The notes under the pieces were generated by a model, which did not search any database, was not told where the DNA came from, and was given only the letters and a program-made list of their open reading frames with translations. From Nematocida homosporus (Eukaryota > Microsporidia), in NCBI RefSeq assembly GCF_024244095.1, contig NW_026250682.1, positions 53,096 to 117,095 on the forward strand: a DNA stretch of 64,000 bases, read 5' to 3'. Position numbers and translations under genes: made by a program. Every line of letters starts with the position of its first letter. Positions within the stretch are counted from its first letter, which is position 1. Positions 26,637 through 35,130 of this stretch are shown one piece after another.

Positions 26637-28328
26637 ACCGGCATCTGTGTGCAGATGGTTGTACCCATCACTACCCTGCATATTAGGCTGCTCTGGTTGG
26701 CACTGACATCCTAACCAGTCATGAACCACCGAGTCTTCCCGCGCTACAAAGACACTTGATATTTCCGATTCAGCCAGTTCGTCCTCACCTTCACCCTCTA
26801 AACTCTTCTGCAGCACCAGTTTCTTGAGTTGCACTAGAAGAACGTGCTCCTCAACCGTGCCCATTAAGAACAGTCGGTGAATAACCACTGGCTGAGTCTG
26901 TCCCAGTCGCCAAATTCGAGCCATAGCCTGCAGATCATTCGCTGGGTTCCAGTCTGAGTCCAGAATAATCATTCGCGTGGCCTTAACTAGAGTTAGTCCT
27001 TCTGCTCCACACTTAGCTGATAGAATAATCACCTTCTGGCCCGTACTTTGAAATCCAGCTAAAGACCTCTCCCGCTCAATAACTGGCATCTCGCCATGAA
27101 AGACCGACAAGTCGTTAGCCTTAATAGGCACATCTCGCTCAGCGGCTAAGCGCAAAACCACAGCTTTAGCCTGGTCCACCGAATCAATAAACCGAGAAAT
27201 GATCACTAAAGAATGGCCTTGCACGAGAATACTTCGGGCTAAAGAGTAAAAGAGCTGCCACTTGCTTGGTGACCGACTAACCTCTCCACGGAGTTTTTGC
27301 AAGGTCTGAATACCCAGCGATCTTTCAAAGGAGTTGTACAGTCTCTCTGTCTCCTCATACTGGTTGTTCCTGACCAGCCAAATCATTTCGTCTTTCTGAG
27401 GAAGACTTAAACTAGTCCGCTCAATCTTACGCCTAAGAATAGCTTCCCCGGCAATATTAGATAACTCAGCCGCGCCTTTAGCACTCTCAGCCCGAGCATC
27501 CACTAGGGCTAAAAGTGTCTTATACTCCATTAAACTGTTCTGAAATGGCGTTCCAGTTAGTAAGAGGCGTTTGCCCTCTAACTTCTTTAAGGCGGCAATG
27601 GCCTGGGAAGTACCTGTTCGCAGTCGATGTGCCTCATCACAGACCACCAATGAGAATTTATGTTTAGTGGCCTCCTTCCAAGTAGCTAGCCGTTCATAGC
27701 TCAACAGTAGAATCTCTTCTCGTCCTGAGTACTTCTTTGGATGCTTATCAATCCCATTAAACACACTAAGTAAATTGGCCCACTTTCTTAACTCTCTCTC
27801 CCAGACACCTACTAAAGAGCAAGGTGCTACAATCAGTACACTATCACCAACTTTACAAAAGATTCTAACGATCGCAATGGCTTGAAACGTCTTTCCTAAG
27901 CCCATTTCATCAGCAAGCACGGCTCCAGCTGAACTGCGCAGCCGCTCAAACATAAAACGCACTCCCTCTATCTGGTAGTCCTTAAAGTACTTCAAATGCA
28001 CCGGCTCAATGTACGCCCGAGGTGCTAAGACTAAAGAGCCTTCCGGCGCCGGTCCAACTTTAGGTCGACGACGATAAGACCCACTACCTCCCACAGCAAC
28101 CGGCCGTCCTAGTTCTTTAATCACCGAACTAACTTGGTCTAATAGGGACTCACAACCCGTAGTAGCCCGGTAAAGCGGTCCTTCTAAGACTTCAGAACTC
28201 CTAGTTGGATAAACTCGGTCTATCACACGCCCTAACCCACTCAGTAGAATATAAAACGAACCAGCCTTCTTCAGTACTCCACATTCCTTCTCATCTCCAT
28301 TACTTTTCCTTATATACCAACACTTCAT
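26562..28328 (-). CDS. RAD54: SNF2-family ATPase, RAD54-like
   Basis: DNA translocase of the Swi2/Snf2 family, expected to assist Rad51 in homologous recombination. It has 588 residues. Motif I lies in LADEMGLGKTFQAIAI, motif II is CDEAHRLR (DEGH in most Rad54), motif III LLLTGTPFQNSL, then ILRRKIERTSLSLPQKDE, and lobe 2 has VFHGEMPVIERE, ILSAKCGAEGLTL, DSDWNPANDLQAMARIWRLGQTQPV. The tail contains SVVHDWLGCQC, echoing the HDxxxCxC ending of Rad54. The N-terminal Rad51-binding region is shorter than in yeast. The 3' end overlaps a small convergent gene. Confidence 0.82.
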   Translation of the reverse strand: MKCWYIRKSNGDEKECGVLKKAGSFYILLSGLGRVIDRVYPTRSSEVLEGPLYRATTGCESLLDQVSSVIKELGRPVAVGGSGSYRRRPKVGPAPEGSLVLAPRAYIEPVHLKYFKDYQIEGVRFMFERLRSSAGAVLADEMGLGKTFQAIAIVRIFCKVGDSVLIVAPCSLVGVWERELRKWANLLSVFNGIDKHPKKYSGREEILLLSYERLATWKEATKHKFSLVVCDEAHRLRTGTSQAIAALKKLEGKRLLLTGTPFQNSLMEYKTLLALVDARAESAKGAAELSNIAGEAILRRKIERTSLSLPQKDEMIWLVRNNQYEETERLYNSFERSLGIQTLQKLRGEVSRSPSKWQLFYSLARSILVQGHSLVIISRFIDSVDQAKAVVLRLAAERDVPIKANDLSVFHGEMPVIERERSLAGFQSTGQKVIILSAKCGAEGLTLVKATRMIILDSDWNPANDLQAMARIWRLGQTQPVVIHRLFLMGTVEEHVLLVQLKKLVLQKSLEGEGEDELAESEISSVFVAREDSVVHDWLGCQCQPEQPNMQGSDGYNHLHTDAGLILHKRVNGEPDAPSFALCADIPQ

Positions 28329-28842
28329 AAAAAACCCCCCAACTCATCTCACCAGACTTTAAATAAAACATAAACCAAATCGTATCCTTTCGAACTAAGG
28401 TAGACTTACTATTGACTTTTAGATTATATTTAGATTATGTCTAGATTATGTCTAGATTCTGTTAATATAGAGTTAGTATTGGGTTGGGTGATGTCTAGAT
28501 TCTGTCTAGATTCTGTTAATATAGAGTTAGGTGATGTTAAGTTGAGTTGAGTTTGTGATACGTTATGGTGTGTTTGAGTTGAGTTGAGATAAGTTGACTC
28601 AAGTTGAGTCAACGCAATGTACCACAATTCAAATTGGGTTGCTACTAACCAAATAAACCATTTAGAACACACCACATCACATCACATCACATCACACTAC
28701 ACTACACCAACTCACCTTAACAACTTTAACTTGATAGAGTGTATCGATAACTTGTTTATTGATCGGTAGTTAAATGGAAACTTCCCGGTATACCATTCAC
28801 TGGCACATCATTTAGCTAGCAGTGGTCATTATCTCGGCAAGA
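28329..28842. repeat. Intergenic with direct repeats, 514 bp
   Basis: TTAGATTATGTCTAGATT units run from about 28420. A 26-bp unit TCTAGATTCTGTTAATATAG plus AGTTAG occurs at 28451-28476 and again at 28505-28530. T/G tracts then give way to CACATCACATCACAC repeats near 28675-28700. No gene is visible; an 81-codon frame here is repeat DNA. Confidence 0.75.
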
Positions 28843-29622
28843 CTAGGCCGATTTGGCAAAGATGATTACATGAAGGAAGGCCCCTACAATCCCACCAACA
28901 AATTGGCCTACCCAGTACACCCAAACATTCTTCCAGTGCCCTGAGAAAAGCACCGGCGGCAATGTCACGGCCGGATTAAACACACCACCACTTGAGCCCA
29001 AACCTAGCAATGCCAAGAATCCTAGCGTGTACCCAATCGCAATTGGCGCAAAGGCCGATCGGTTAGGTGCCTGAGAAGTCACCACTCGCAACTTGTCATT
29101 ATCCTCCACCTCATCCGGCACTTCAATCTTAACTTGAGTAGGCGGATTGAACACATTAATGGCCACCGAGAAGGCCACATAAACTAAGATGCCCGTCAAA
29201 ATCATCTCCGTAAGCAAGGCATTCCCAATAGACGCATCATCCGAAATCTTCGATCGCGATATGTCTAGCAGATCCTCAGAACTACCCGGCTTACTCAACA
29301 ACATGGCCCCACAGCCCAACATCGCTCCAGCACATTGCATGATAATGTACCCGAGCCCCATGAAAATAGGCAGCTTCCCAGTTAGAATCGCGGCCAAGGT
29401 AATGGCCGGATTAAAGTGGGCAATAGTTATATCCATGAACGCATAAATGATAGCTACACTAGAAAACCCGACTGTCAAACACACACTTGCTGCCGCCGCC
29501 GCCGTATCTTCCGTTATAGTCACTCCAGTCGACACACTGTAAACCGCATAAGTAAAGACCGCTGTACACAACCCTTCAGCTAACAAGGACCGTAGAATTG
29601 TCCAGTTGAACGTAAGCGCCAT
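28843..29622 (-). CDS. Aquaporin (MIP family), altered second NPA context
   Basis: Membrane channel for water or small solutes. The ATG at 29622 gives 259 residues; the longer frame starts GTG. Six transmembrane segments and two half-helices are evident, with NPA at 71-73 (IAHFNPAITLAAILTG) and 216-218 (GGVFNPAVTLPPVLF). In typical aquaporins the second motif is NPAR; here the residue after NPA is valine 219, so the selectivity-filter arginine is missing. A charged insertion (KIEVPDEVEDNDKLRVV) lies before the fifth helix. Microsporidian aquaporins have been linked to osmotic swelling at spore germination; whether this one does that is unknown. Confidence 0.92.
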   Translation of the reverse strand: MALTFNWTILRSLLAEGLCTAVFTYAVYSVSTGVTITEDTAAAAASVCLTVGFSSVAIIYAFMDITIAHFNPAITLAAILTGKLPIFMGLGYIIMQCAGAMLGCGAMLLSKPGSSEDLLDISRSKISDDASIGNALLTEMILTGILVYVAFSVAINVFNPPTQVKIEVPDEVEDNDKLRVVTSQAPNRSAFAPIAIGYTLGFLALLGLGSSGGVFNPAVTLPPVLFSGHWKNVWVYWVGQFVGGIVGAFLHVIIFAKSA

Positions 29623-29723
29623 TATTGTTTGTGTGTTTTCTACAGCTTTATGCGTCCCAAGGTAAATAGACAAACAAACTGTGTTTTCGAGCCATCTGCT
29701 CACCCATCTTTATTATTGATAGT

Positions 29724-30980
29724 TTAGGCCTCTTCTTCATCCGAAGCTACTTCTCGAGCAATTTGCCAAACTTGCAGGACATTGTCCTCAGCAACCGTAG
29801 CAATTTCCCAGGGCTCATGTGGGTTCCAAGATAAGTCACAGACCGTATCCGTATGCCCACCATGCACAAACAATAACTCCGGCGGTCCATCCTCCGCATC
29901 CACGGCCGACTGTTCCTGGCCTACCCGGCTCAAGTCCCAAAGGTTAACCCGGCGATCCGCACTGGACGAAGCCAGAACGTCCTCAAAGTGAGGCGACCAT
30001 TCAACTTGCAGGACATCCCCAGCATGCCCCACCAGATCATGTAAAGGCATACTGTCATTCCTAATATCCCAAACACCCAAACGTCCACCACTAGATCCCG
30101 TCGCCACTAAGTGCTCACTCTCCAACGAAAACTGCGCGCACAAAGTCTTCCCCGTTCCCAACCGCTTCTTAGACCCATCCCTTAAGTCCACAATCACCGC
30201 CCCGTCCTTATCTAAGGCCAACGCAGCCATACCACCATCCATCGATAAAGATATGTCATTAATCTCACCACTCTCTTGCAATTGAGCCACCGGCGTAGTT
30301 GACTGATCAATCTGGTACGTACAGACCCGGCCATCATACCCCGCCGTCACCAAAGTATTCTCACGCACCGGATGCCACACCAGCCCAAATCCTCCTTCCG
30401 TATGGCCTGCCAGCACCATATTAGGCTCAGACTCCCGTGGAAAAGATCCATGCTTAGTATAATCATATAAATGCACCTCCGGCAAGTCAAACCGTACAGC
30501 AATTAAATTACTATTACCAGGCATATACCTAGCCCGATTAACTTCACTCGGCATAGGAATCTTCTGTACTATCCTTACTTTAGACTCACCTAAGCCATAT
30601 CCACCATCCTCTAAAGAGCGCACACTAGAATCACTCACTGTATCCGGTAAAGTCAAAGAAGCAATAACTAAATGCTCATCGGCCTGACTTGAAGTATGAG
30701 TTGATAAAAGCACCCGTTGCGTAGTCGTTTCATTCTCCTCATTTCTAATGGCTTCTGGGAACCATTGCACTGTTAATGAAGGCCAAGTTAAACCGTGGGA
30801 CAATAACATATCGTATAAATAAGGCACGTTCTTGCGCCAGGTATTAAACTCCTCACAGATCACTCGTTCTTCTTCAGAACTTCGTTCTTCACCGATTTGC
30901 TCCTCTCCCCGACTGCCATCGCTACTTTGTTCTACTTGCTTTCTTTCCTCTATCTCTCGGTCTCCTTTAGCTAAGTCCAT
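29724..30980 (-). CDS. WD40 histone-binding protein, RBBP4/MSI1/HAT2-like
   Basis: Seven-bladed WD40 chaperone for H3-H4 that takes part in several chromatin complexes (HAT1, CAF-1, deacetylase). It has 418 residues. After an acidic N-terminus, CEEFNTWRKNVPYLYDMLLSHGLTWPSLTVQWFP matches the N-terminal helix and first blade of RBBP4/Msi1/Hat2, and EVNRARYMPGNSNLIAVRF is the next conserved block. WD-type repeats follow (AGHTEGGFGLVWHP, VGHAGDVLQVEWSPHFEDVLASSSADRRVNLWDLS, GGHTDTVCDLSWNPHEPWEIATVAEDNVLQVWQI). The acidic end DEEEA is typical. Which complex it serves cannot be told. The start is 57 bp from the divergent DnaJ gene. Confidence 0.9.
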   Translation of the reverse strand: MDLAKGDREIEERKQVEQSSDGSRGEEQIGEERSSEEERVICEEFNTWRKNVPYLYDMLLSHGLTWPSLTVQWFPEAIRNEENETTTQRVLLSTHTSSQADEHLVIASLTLPDTVSDSSVRSLEDGGYGLGESKVRIVQKIPMPSEVNRARYMPGNSNLIAVRFDLPEVHLYDYTKHGSFPRESEPNMVLAGHTEGGFGLVWHPVRENTLVTAGYDGRVCTYQIDQSTTPVAQLQESGEINDISLSMDGGMAALALDKDGAVIVDLRDGSKKRLGTGKTLCAQFSLESEHLVATGSSGGRLGVWDIRNDSMPLHDLVGHAGDVLQVEWSPHFEDVLASSSADRRVNLWDLSRVGQEQSAVDAEDGPPELLFVHGGHTDTVCDLSWNPHEPWEIATVAEDNVLQVWQIAREVASDEEEA

Positions 30981-31037
30981 TAGATTGGAGTTCTAGAAAA
31001 TTCTCGGCTTAAATACCCGGCAATTTTTGCGTATCTC

Positions 31038-32252
31038 ATGGACCGATTAGGATATTACAAGGCATTAGGCGTAGATACTAATGCTTCTACTAAGGATATT
31101 AAGACCGCATTTCGTAAATTGGCTTTAAAGTACCATTCCGACGGCGCGGCAGCTGCAAGTGCATTAAAACAGTGTAAAACAGAGGAGGAACGAGCGGCAA
31201 AGAAGAAAGAACTAGACCAGAAGTTCTCTGAAATCTCAGCAGCTTATGAAGTTCTTTCTGATGACGAGAAAAGAAGGAAGTATGATAGTGGTGAGGACCA
31301 AATGGGCTTTGATATGGGTGGAATGGGCGGAATGGGTGGTTCATTCTTTAACTCATTCTTTGGTGGTGATTTTGGTGGTCAGTCGCGACAGGCCAAAGTG
31401 GCTAGTCGAGTAGAGAAAATTCAAATAGGACTCCTGGACGTACTGAAGGGGAAGACTAGTAAGTATAGAATTACTCGTAATGTTGTTTGTCGGCCTTGTG
31501 ATGGGATAGGATATCCGAATAGCAAGGAGTGTAAGCGGTGCAAGGGAGCGGGTGCTTATTTAGAGGTAGCTAACATGGGTGGAATGTACATGCAGAAGCA
31601 AGTAGTCTGCCGGGAATGCCGGGGTGAAGGTGTCTTTACTTCTGGACCGAAATGTACGAGTTGCCATGGGAAAGGACAGTGTGTGGAGCAGAAAGTTATT
31701 CAAGTGAATATTCAGAAGGGAGTGGCAACGGGAGAGAAGATTGTCTACCGGGGAATGGGTGATGAAGAAAAAGGAGCCTTACCTGGGGATTTAGTCTTTG
31801 TTATTCAAGTTAAGCCGGATGGAAGGTTTAAGCGTATTTCTTTGGAGCACTTGTACACGGAAGTACGTGTACCGGTTGTGCAGTTGTTACGTCGGGATCC
31901 GGTTGATTTATTGACTTTAGAAGGGGAGAGTATTAAGGTAGGCTTGCCAGAGATAGCCAATCGGGATTTAGGAGAAGACTTCTTGATGGTTAGTCAGCAG
32001 GGTATAGGCGTAGGTTCTGGTGAACGTGGCTGTCTTTTCGTGCGGTTGATTCCCGTCTTTAGTGGCGTAGATAAGAACGCAGAGATAGTTAGTCAGTTGG
32101 GAGCAGCGGCTATTCCGGCGCCAGTTAGTGGTACTCCGGCTATTTTCATTAACAAGCAAAGCCTGGAGCAGTACACGGGCGGCGAGGCCGAGGCCCAGTA
32201 TGAGGAAGAAGGACATAGCCACCAGGGTGCTCAGAGATGCACGACGGTTTAG
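31038..32252 (+). CDS. Type I DnaJ/Hsp40 with HSD instead of HPD
   Basis: Class A J-protein like Ydj1. It has 404 residues: J domain (1-85), Gly/Phe/Met region (GFDMGGMGGMGGSFF), four CxxCxGxG zinc motifs (CRPCDGIG, CKRCKGAG, CRECRGEG, CTSCHGKG), and two C-terminal beta domains. The J domain reads KYHSDG at residues 31-36: the invariant HPD is HSD, confirmed in the codons (CAT TCC GAC). A 20-residue insertion follows it. The protein ends CTTV, a possible but unusual CaaX box. Loss of the HPD proline normally abolishes Hsp70 stimulation, so the mode of action may differ. It is the second J-protein in the window; the other has an intact HPD. Confidence 0.93.
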   Translation: MDRLGYYKALGVDTNASTKDIKTAFRKLALKYHSDGAAAASALKQCKTEEERAAKKKELDQKFSEISAAYEVLSDDEKRRKYDSGEDQMGFDMGGMGGMGGSFFNSFFGGDFGGQSRQAKVASRVEKIQIGLLDVLKGKTSKYRITRNVVCRPCDGIGYPNSKECKRCKGAGAYLEVANMGGMYMQKQVVCRECRGEGVFTSGPKCTSCHGKGQCVEQKVIQVNIQKGVATGEKIVYRGMGDEEKGALPGDLVFVIQVKPDGRFKRISLEHLYTEVRVPVVQLLRRDPVDLLTLEGESIKVGLPEIANRDLGEDFLMVSQQGIGVGSGERGCLFVRLIPVFSGVDKNAEIVSQLGAAAIPAPVSGTPAIFINKQSLEQYTGGEAEAQYEEEGHSHQGAQRCTTV

Positions 32253-32383
32253 GCCTAAGCCGAACTAATACGGGCGACTAGGGCCAGGCCATCTATTATT
32301 GCAATAAATAGAGAACATTCAGGGCTTATTTAAAGCTTCCTAATTCAATACTAATCGACATCTTGTAAGTTTCGGGGATCATG

Positions 32384-32592
32384 TAACCTTTATGTAGTGC
32401 TGTCATACGACTACTTCAACTTAAGTACTGATAAGCCACTCACTACTTAGTACACACTACTTAGTACTATCAATATCAATACTAACACTAATACTAATAC
32501 TAACTTGATATGATGTCATACTCACCCTTATTTACTCAATAAATGGTGCCCACAATTATCTCAAGGAGTTCTTTAATAGAGTATGTATTAGT
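32384..32592 (-). repeat. Dispersed element B, copy 1 (inverted)
   Basis: Read on the minus strand: CTAATACATACTCTATTAAA, CTCCTTGAGATAA, ACCATTTATTGAGTAAATAA, a GTATGACATCAT box, ACTAAGTAGTGTGTACTAAG, and GTCGTATGACAGCACTACAT. The same blocks in the same order recur near 36875, 49754, 52918 and 59690. Confidence 0.8.
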
Positions 32593-32978
32593 GTGGTGTT
32601 CAGAGTATCCACCGCCATTCTTTGCTTGTATTGAGTTGGTATTGGGTTAGCTGCATTGCAGTATGTTTCACAGATGATAAGCACAAGTTAGCATATCTTT
32701 ATTCTTCATCAGCAGTTCCAGGAACAAGAGGTCAATCAAATTGGGCTAGAGATTGGTAGAGTACAACTCCAAATTATAAATACAGAAAGGAGTTGGCTTA
32801 AGAAGATACTAACCCAACACTAACACTTTATTCAATAAATCCTACGAGCATCCGGTTAGTATTAGTATTAGTAGAAGTTAGTATTGGTTGAAAATGGTGT
32901 GTAGCCACTCAGTAACATGACAATTAGTTAAGATGGACTTTCCTTATTGGGCACGGCCCTTTCCTATTTGGGTAATTG

Positions 32979-32996
32979 CCTAATAAGGTAATTTTA
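32979..32996 (+). promoter_or_regulatory. Shared 18-bp upstream motif, copy 1
   Basis: CCTAATAAGGTAATTTTA lies 33 bp before the ATG at 33029. The identical 18 bases occur 13 bp before the ATG at 46460. Both genes encode predicted secreted or anchored proteins. Role as a promoter element is inferred. Confidence 0.55.
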
Positions 32997-33028
32997 AACT
33001 ATAAATAAACTGATTTTTTTACAGGTAA

Positions 33029-33376
33029 ATGATAATTCAAACGAAATCCATTAAGTTTGTGATAGGTTTATTGATTAGTTTATCTATGCTTATTAACTTT
33101 GTGATAGGATCAGTCGAACAGGCCAATGGGAGTGATGTAGAACGAAGCGTGTTCGAGAATAGCTGGGCAGATAATGGAGAGTATGTAGGACGAAGAAACT
33201 CCAAGAAGAAGGACAGGTTAGAGAAATCACAACAGAAACAAGCCAAGCAAAAGCAGAGAGAGATGGAAGAAATGCGCAAAGAACAAGAAGAGGAGGCCAG
33301 GTTGGAGAAACAAAAGAAGAAGGATAAACGAAGAAAGATGCAAGACAACCAAAAGCGGTTAGCAATAGGGCAATAA
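33029..33376 (+). CDS. Secreted basic coiled-coil protein, paralogue 1
   Basis: Unknown function. It has 115 residues. The N-terminus (MIIQTKSIKFVIGLLISLSMLINFVIG) is a signal peptide or anchor. The rest is highly charged and helical: KKKDRLEKSQQKQAKQKQRE followed by MEEMRKEQEEEARLEKQKKK, a likely coiled coil. The N-terminal pattern MII.(S/T)K...F..G......L.N...G is shared with the next gene, so the two look like tandem paralogues. The upstream regions also share an AATAAA...CTGATTTTT block about 10-30 bp before the ATG. The stop codon overlaps AATAAA. It may be a spore or host-directed protein; that is inference. Confidence 0.7.
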   Translation: MIIQTKSIKFVIGLLISLSMLINFVIGSVEQANGSDVERSVFENSWADNGEYVGRRNSKKKDRLEKSQQKQAKQKQREMEEMRKEQEEEARLEKQKKKDKRRKMQDNQKRLAIGQ

Positions 33377-33950
33377 AGGTGAGGAAAAAGAAGCTAGTGA
33401 ATTAAGATGCCTTATTGGATAATTAAGAGGTACTAATTCCTATGACTACCACCTGTCATTCTTATCTTAACAAGAATAAATAATAGCAGCTCTAATATCT
33501 ATGTAAGTATACTAACTATCGTATCCTGGGGAAGGGATAGTTCCTATGACCAATACAAATTCCATCAGTGGCATGCCTCGATACGGCATAGTCAGCCATT
33601 TATTGAATGTAGACAATGATATGACGTCATACTCTACCAACCCACTACCAACCTAATACTAATGTGATCGGCCAGTAAATAAGCGATTTAGTGTGAGGAA
33701 GGAGTAGTGGTTGTGTAGCGGCACGACAGTAAGCCTTTAATCAAGTATATATTGTAGTAGAACGTCAAACTAACATTGAGACCAAACAGATTCCTCAGTC
33801 ATAATATGTCAAAGGCAATATAGCAGAATGAAATAAACATTAGGTTGGTTTGAGGATGTTAATCTAGAATAGCCGCTGAACTGAGACAACTTTGGCAAAG
33901 GACCAGCTTTAGATCTTTACAATAAATGCAGCTGATTTTTCACGACAAAG
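33377..33950. other. Intergenic, 574 bp, degenerate element B-like region
   Basis: Near 33595-33760 there is a TATGACGTCAT box and a GTGAGGAAGGAGTAGTGG...CGGCACGACAGT stretch resembling the right part of element B copy 5. The rest is unique AT-rich sequence leading to the promoter of the next gene. No gene is visible. Confidence 0.45.
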
Positions 33951-34511
33951 ATGATCATTCACTCGAAAGGCTTTGGTTTTATAATGGGTTTAACAGTCGG
34001 TGTTTGCTCGCTTGTTAACGCAGTACTTGGATTAGCACACGGAGAAACCACAGGAATGAACGGGCAGAACGGACAGGATGGTCAAGATGGACAAGATGGG
34101 CAAGATGGTCAGCATGGAAAAAGTGGTCTATGTGGATGGAATGTTCAAGTTGGATGGTCTGGCATTTCATGGACCCCATTAGATAAGGAACAACTGGAAC
34201 GACAACAACAGAAGAATAAAGAAAAGCAGGAACAAAGATTACAAAGGGAGATAGAGAGAGCTGAGCAAAGACAGCAAAGGGAGATAGAGAGATCTGAACA
34301 AAAACGGCAAAGGGAGATAGAGAAATCTGAGCAAAGACAGCAAAGGGAGATAGAGAAATCTGAGCAAAGACAGCAAAAGGAACAAGAAAGAATTGAACGG
34401 GCCAAGCGAAAACTGCATGAAAAGCAGCTAGAGATCAATGCAATGCAAGAGCAACTCTCTAAACAAGAGGAATTGCATGGCAAAAGAGATCAAAACCCAA
34501 GGAATTACTAA
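33951..34511 (+). CDS. Secreted collagen-like/coiled-coil protein, paralogue 2
   Basis: Unknown function. It has 186 residues: an N-terminal signal sequence (MIIHSKGFGFIMGLTVGVCSLVNAVLG); a short collagen-like tract of eight G-x-y triplets (GQNGQDGQDGQDGQDGQHGK and on to GLCG, about residues 38-62); a tryptophan-containing link; and a long coiled coil made of 11-residue repeats (QREIEKSEQRQ) encoded by 33-bp units. The 11-residue period is that of right-handed (hendecad) coiled coils. The N-terminus and position mark it as a paralogue of the gene at 33029, with an expanded middle. Extracellular location is likely from the signal peptide. Confidence 0.75.
   Translation: MIIHSKGFGFIMGLTVGVCSLVNAVLGLAHGETTGMNGQNGQDGQDGQDGQDGQHGKSGLCGWNVQVGWSGISWTPLDKEQLERQQQKNKEKQEQRLQREIERAEQRQQREIERSEQKRQREIEKSEQRQQREIEKSEQRQQKEQERIERAKRKLHEKQLEINAMQEQLSKQEELHGKRDQNPRNY
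34242..34373 (+). repeat. 33-bp coding tandem repeat, 4 copies plus a degenerate fifth
   Basis: Four successive 33-bp units begin CAAAGGGAGATAGAGA at 34242, 34275, 34308 and 34341; a degenerate fifth follows at 34374. Each encodes an 11-residue QREIExxEQxx heptad-like unit. Confidence 0.95.
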
Positions 34512-35130
34512 GCCACAACAATCTCATTACGATAGTTAAACCAGTCGAATTTTGAGATCAATACGAATAAAAAGCATTAGTTCTAATATCTAAGTTGATT
34601 GCGAGTAGATTATTGGGTTAGTACATTATACGCCTCTAATACTAAGTACTGTGTTGGTATTGAGGTGGTGTTGTGTTAGTATTGAGGTGTAATTGAGGTG
34701 GAATTATGTAGTTCCTAGATCTGGTATAGTCTTCTGTAGGCCTTTCATGTAACTTTTAGAAAGCCTTTGATCAAGCATCGTCGTATATTTATACTCTAAT
34801 TGGCTTGGTTTGGCATTGGGTTGTTTAAAGTAGTAAGGAATATCTACTAAGTTCTGTTCTCCTGTAATTAACTCGTGTAAAAGTAGAGATAATTTGAGAA
34901 TCTCATTTAGGATGTGTGGAAGGCTACACCAACCCAATACCAACACAACCCATCTAAATACTAACACCTATCTAAATACTAACCCAATACTAATACCTAT
35001 CGACATGTCATATTAATCTAATTTTCTCTAAACATAAATTTGCCATATATAGCAATATGACGTCATTCTAATAGAAATTTCAATTCAATACTAGCCAAAC
35101 CGTTAAATCTTTTTGATTTTGCAAAATCAC
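34512..35130. other. Intergenic, 619 bp, element A copy and TGACGTCA
   Basis: Holds AATAAA near 34567, TTGTGTTAGTATTGAGG tracts, element A copy 2 (separate entry), ATACTAACACCTATC repeats, and an ATGACGTCAT palindrome near 35057-35066 shortly before the next gene. Confidence 0.6.
34715..34930 (+). repeat. Dispersed element A, copy 2
   Basis: CTAGATCTGGTATAGTCTTC, then CATCGTCGTATATTTATACT, TTGTTTAAAGTAGTAAGGAA, AAAAGTAGAGATAATTTGAG and CTCATTTAGGATGTGTGG. Shorter than the other copies; an inner 10-bp unit (CTTTCCAAAA-like) is present fewer times. Confidence 0.8.

Larger units (their letters stand above)
32253..33028. other. Intergenic, 776 bp, element B and promoter region
   Basis: Contains an inverted copy of dispersed element B (32384-32592, listed separately). 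From about 32600 to 32950 the sequence is unique, with scattered ACTAACCCAACAC tracts. The last 80 bp form the probable promoter of the secreted coiled-coil gene, with the 18-bp motif at 32979. Confidence 0.6.

Noticed and set aside
28430..28675. 81-codon minus-strand frame with NSILTESRQNLDI repeats
   Set aside because: Pure translation of the TCTAGATTCTGTTAATATAG direct repeat in an intergenic region.
33005..33031. Possible intron 3' end (CTGATTTTTTT then ACAG) before the ATG at 33029
   Set aside because: No matching 5' splice site or upstream exon, and all other genes here are intronless; the same CTGATTTTT block before 33951 points to a promoter element.
34704..34967. 87-codon minus-strand frame over element A copy 2 (ending YMKGLQKTIPDLGTT)
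   Set aside because: The matching stretch in the other two copies is shifted by 10-bp indels, so the reading frame is not conserved; treated as noncoding repeat.
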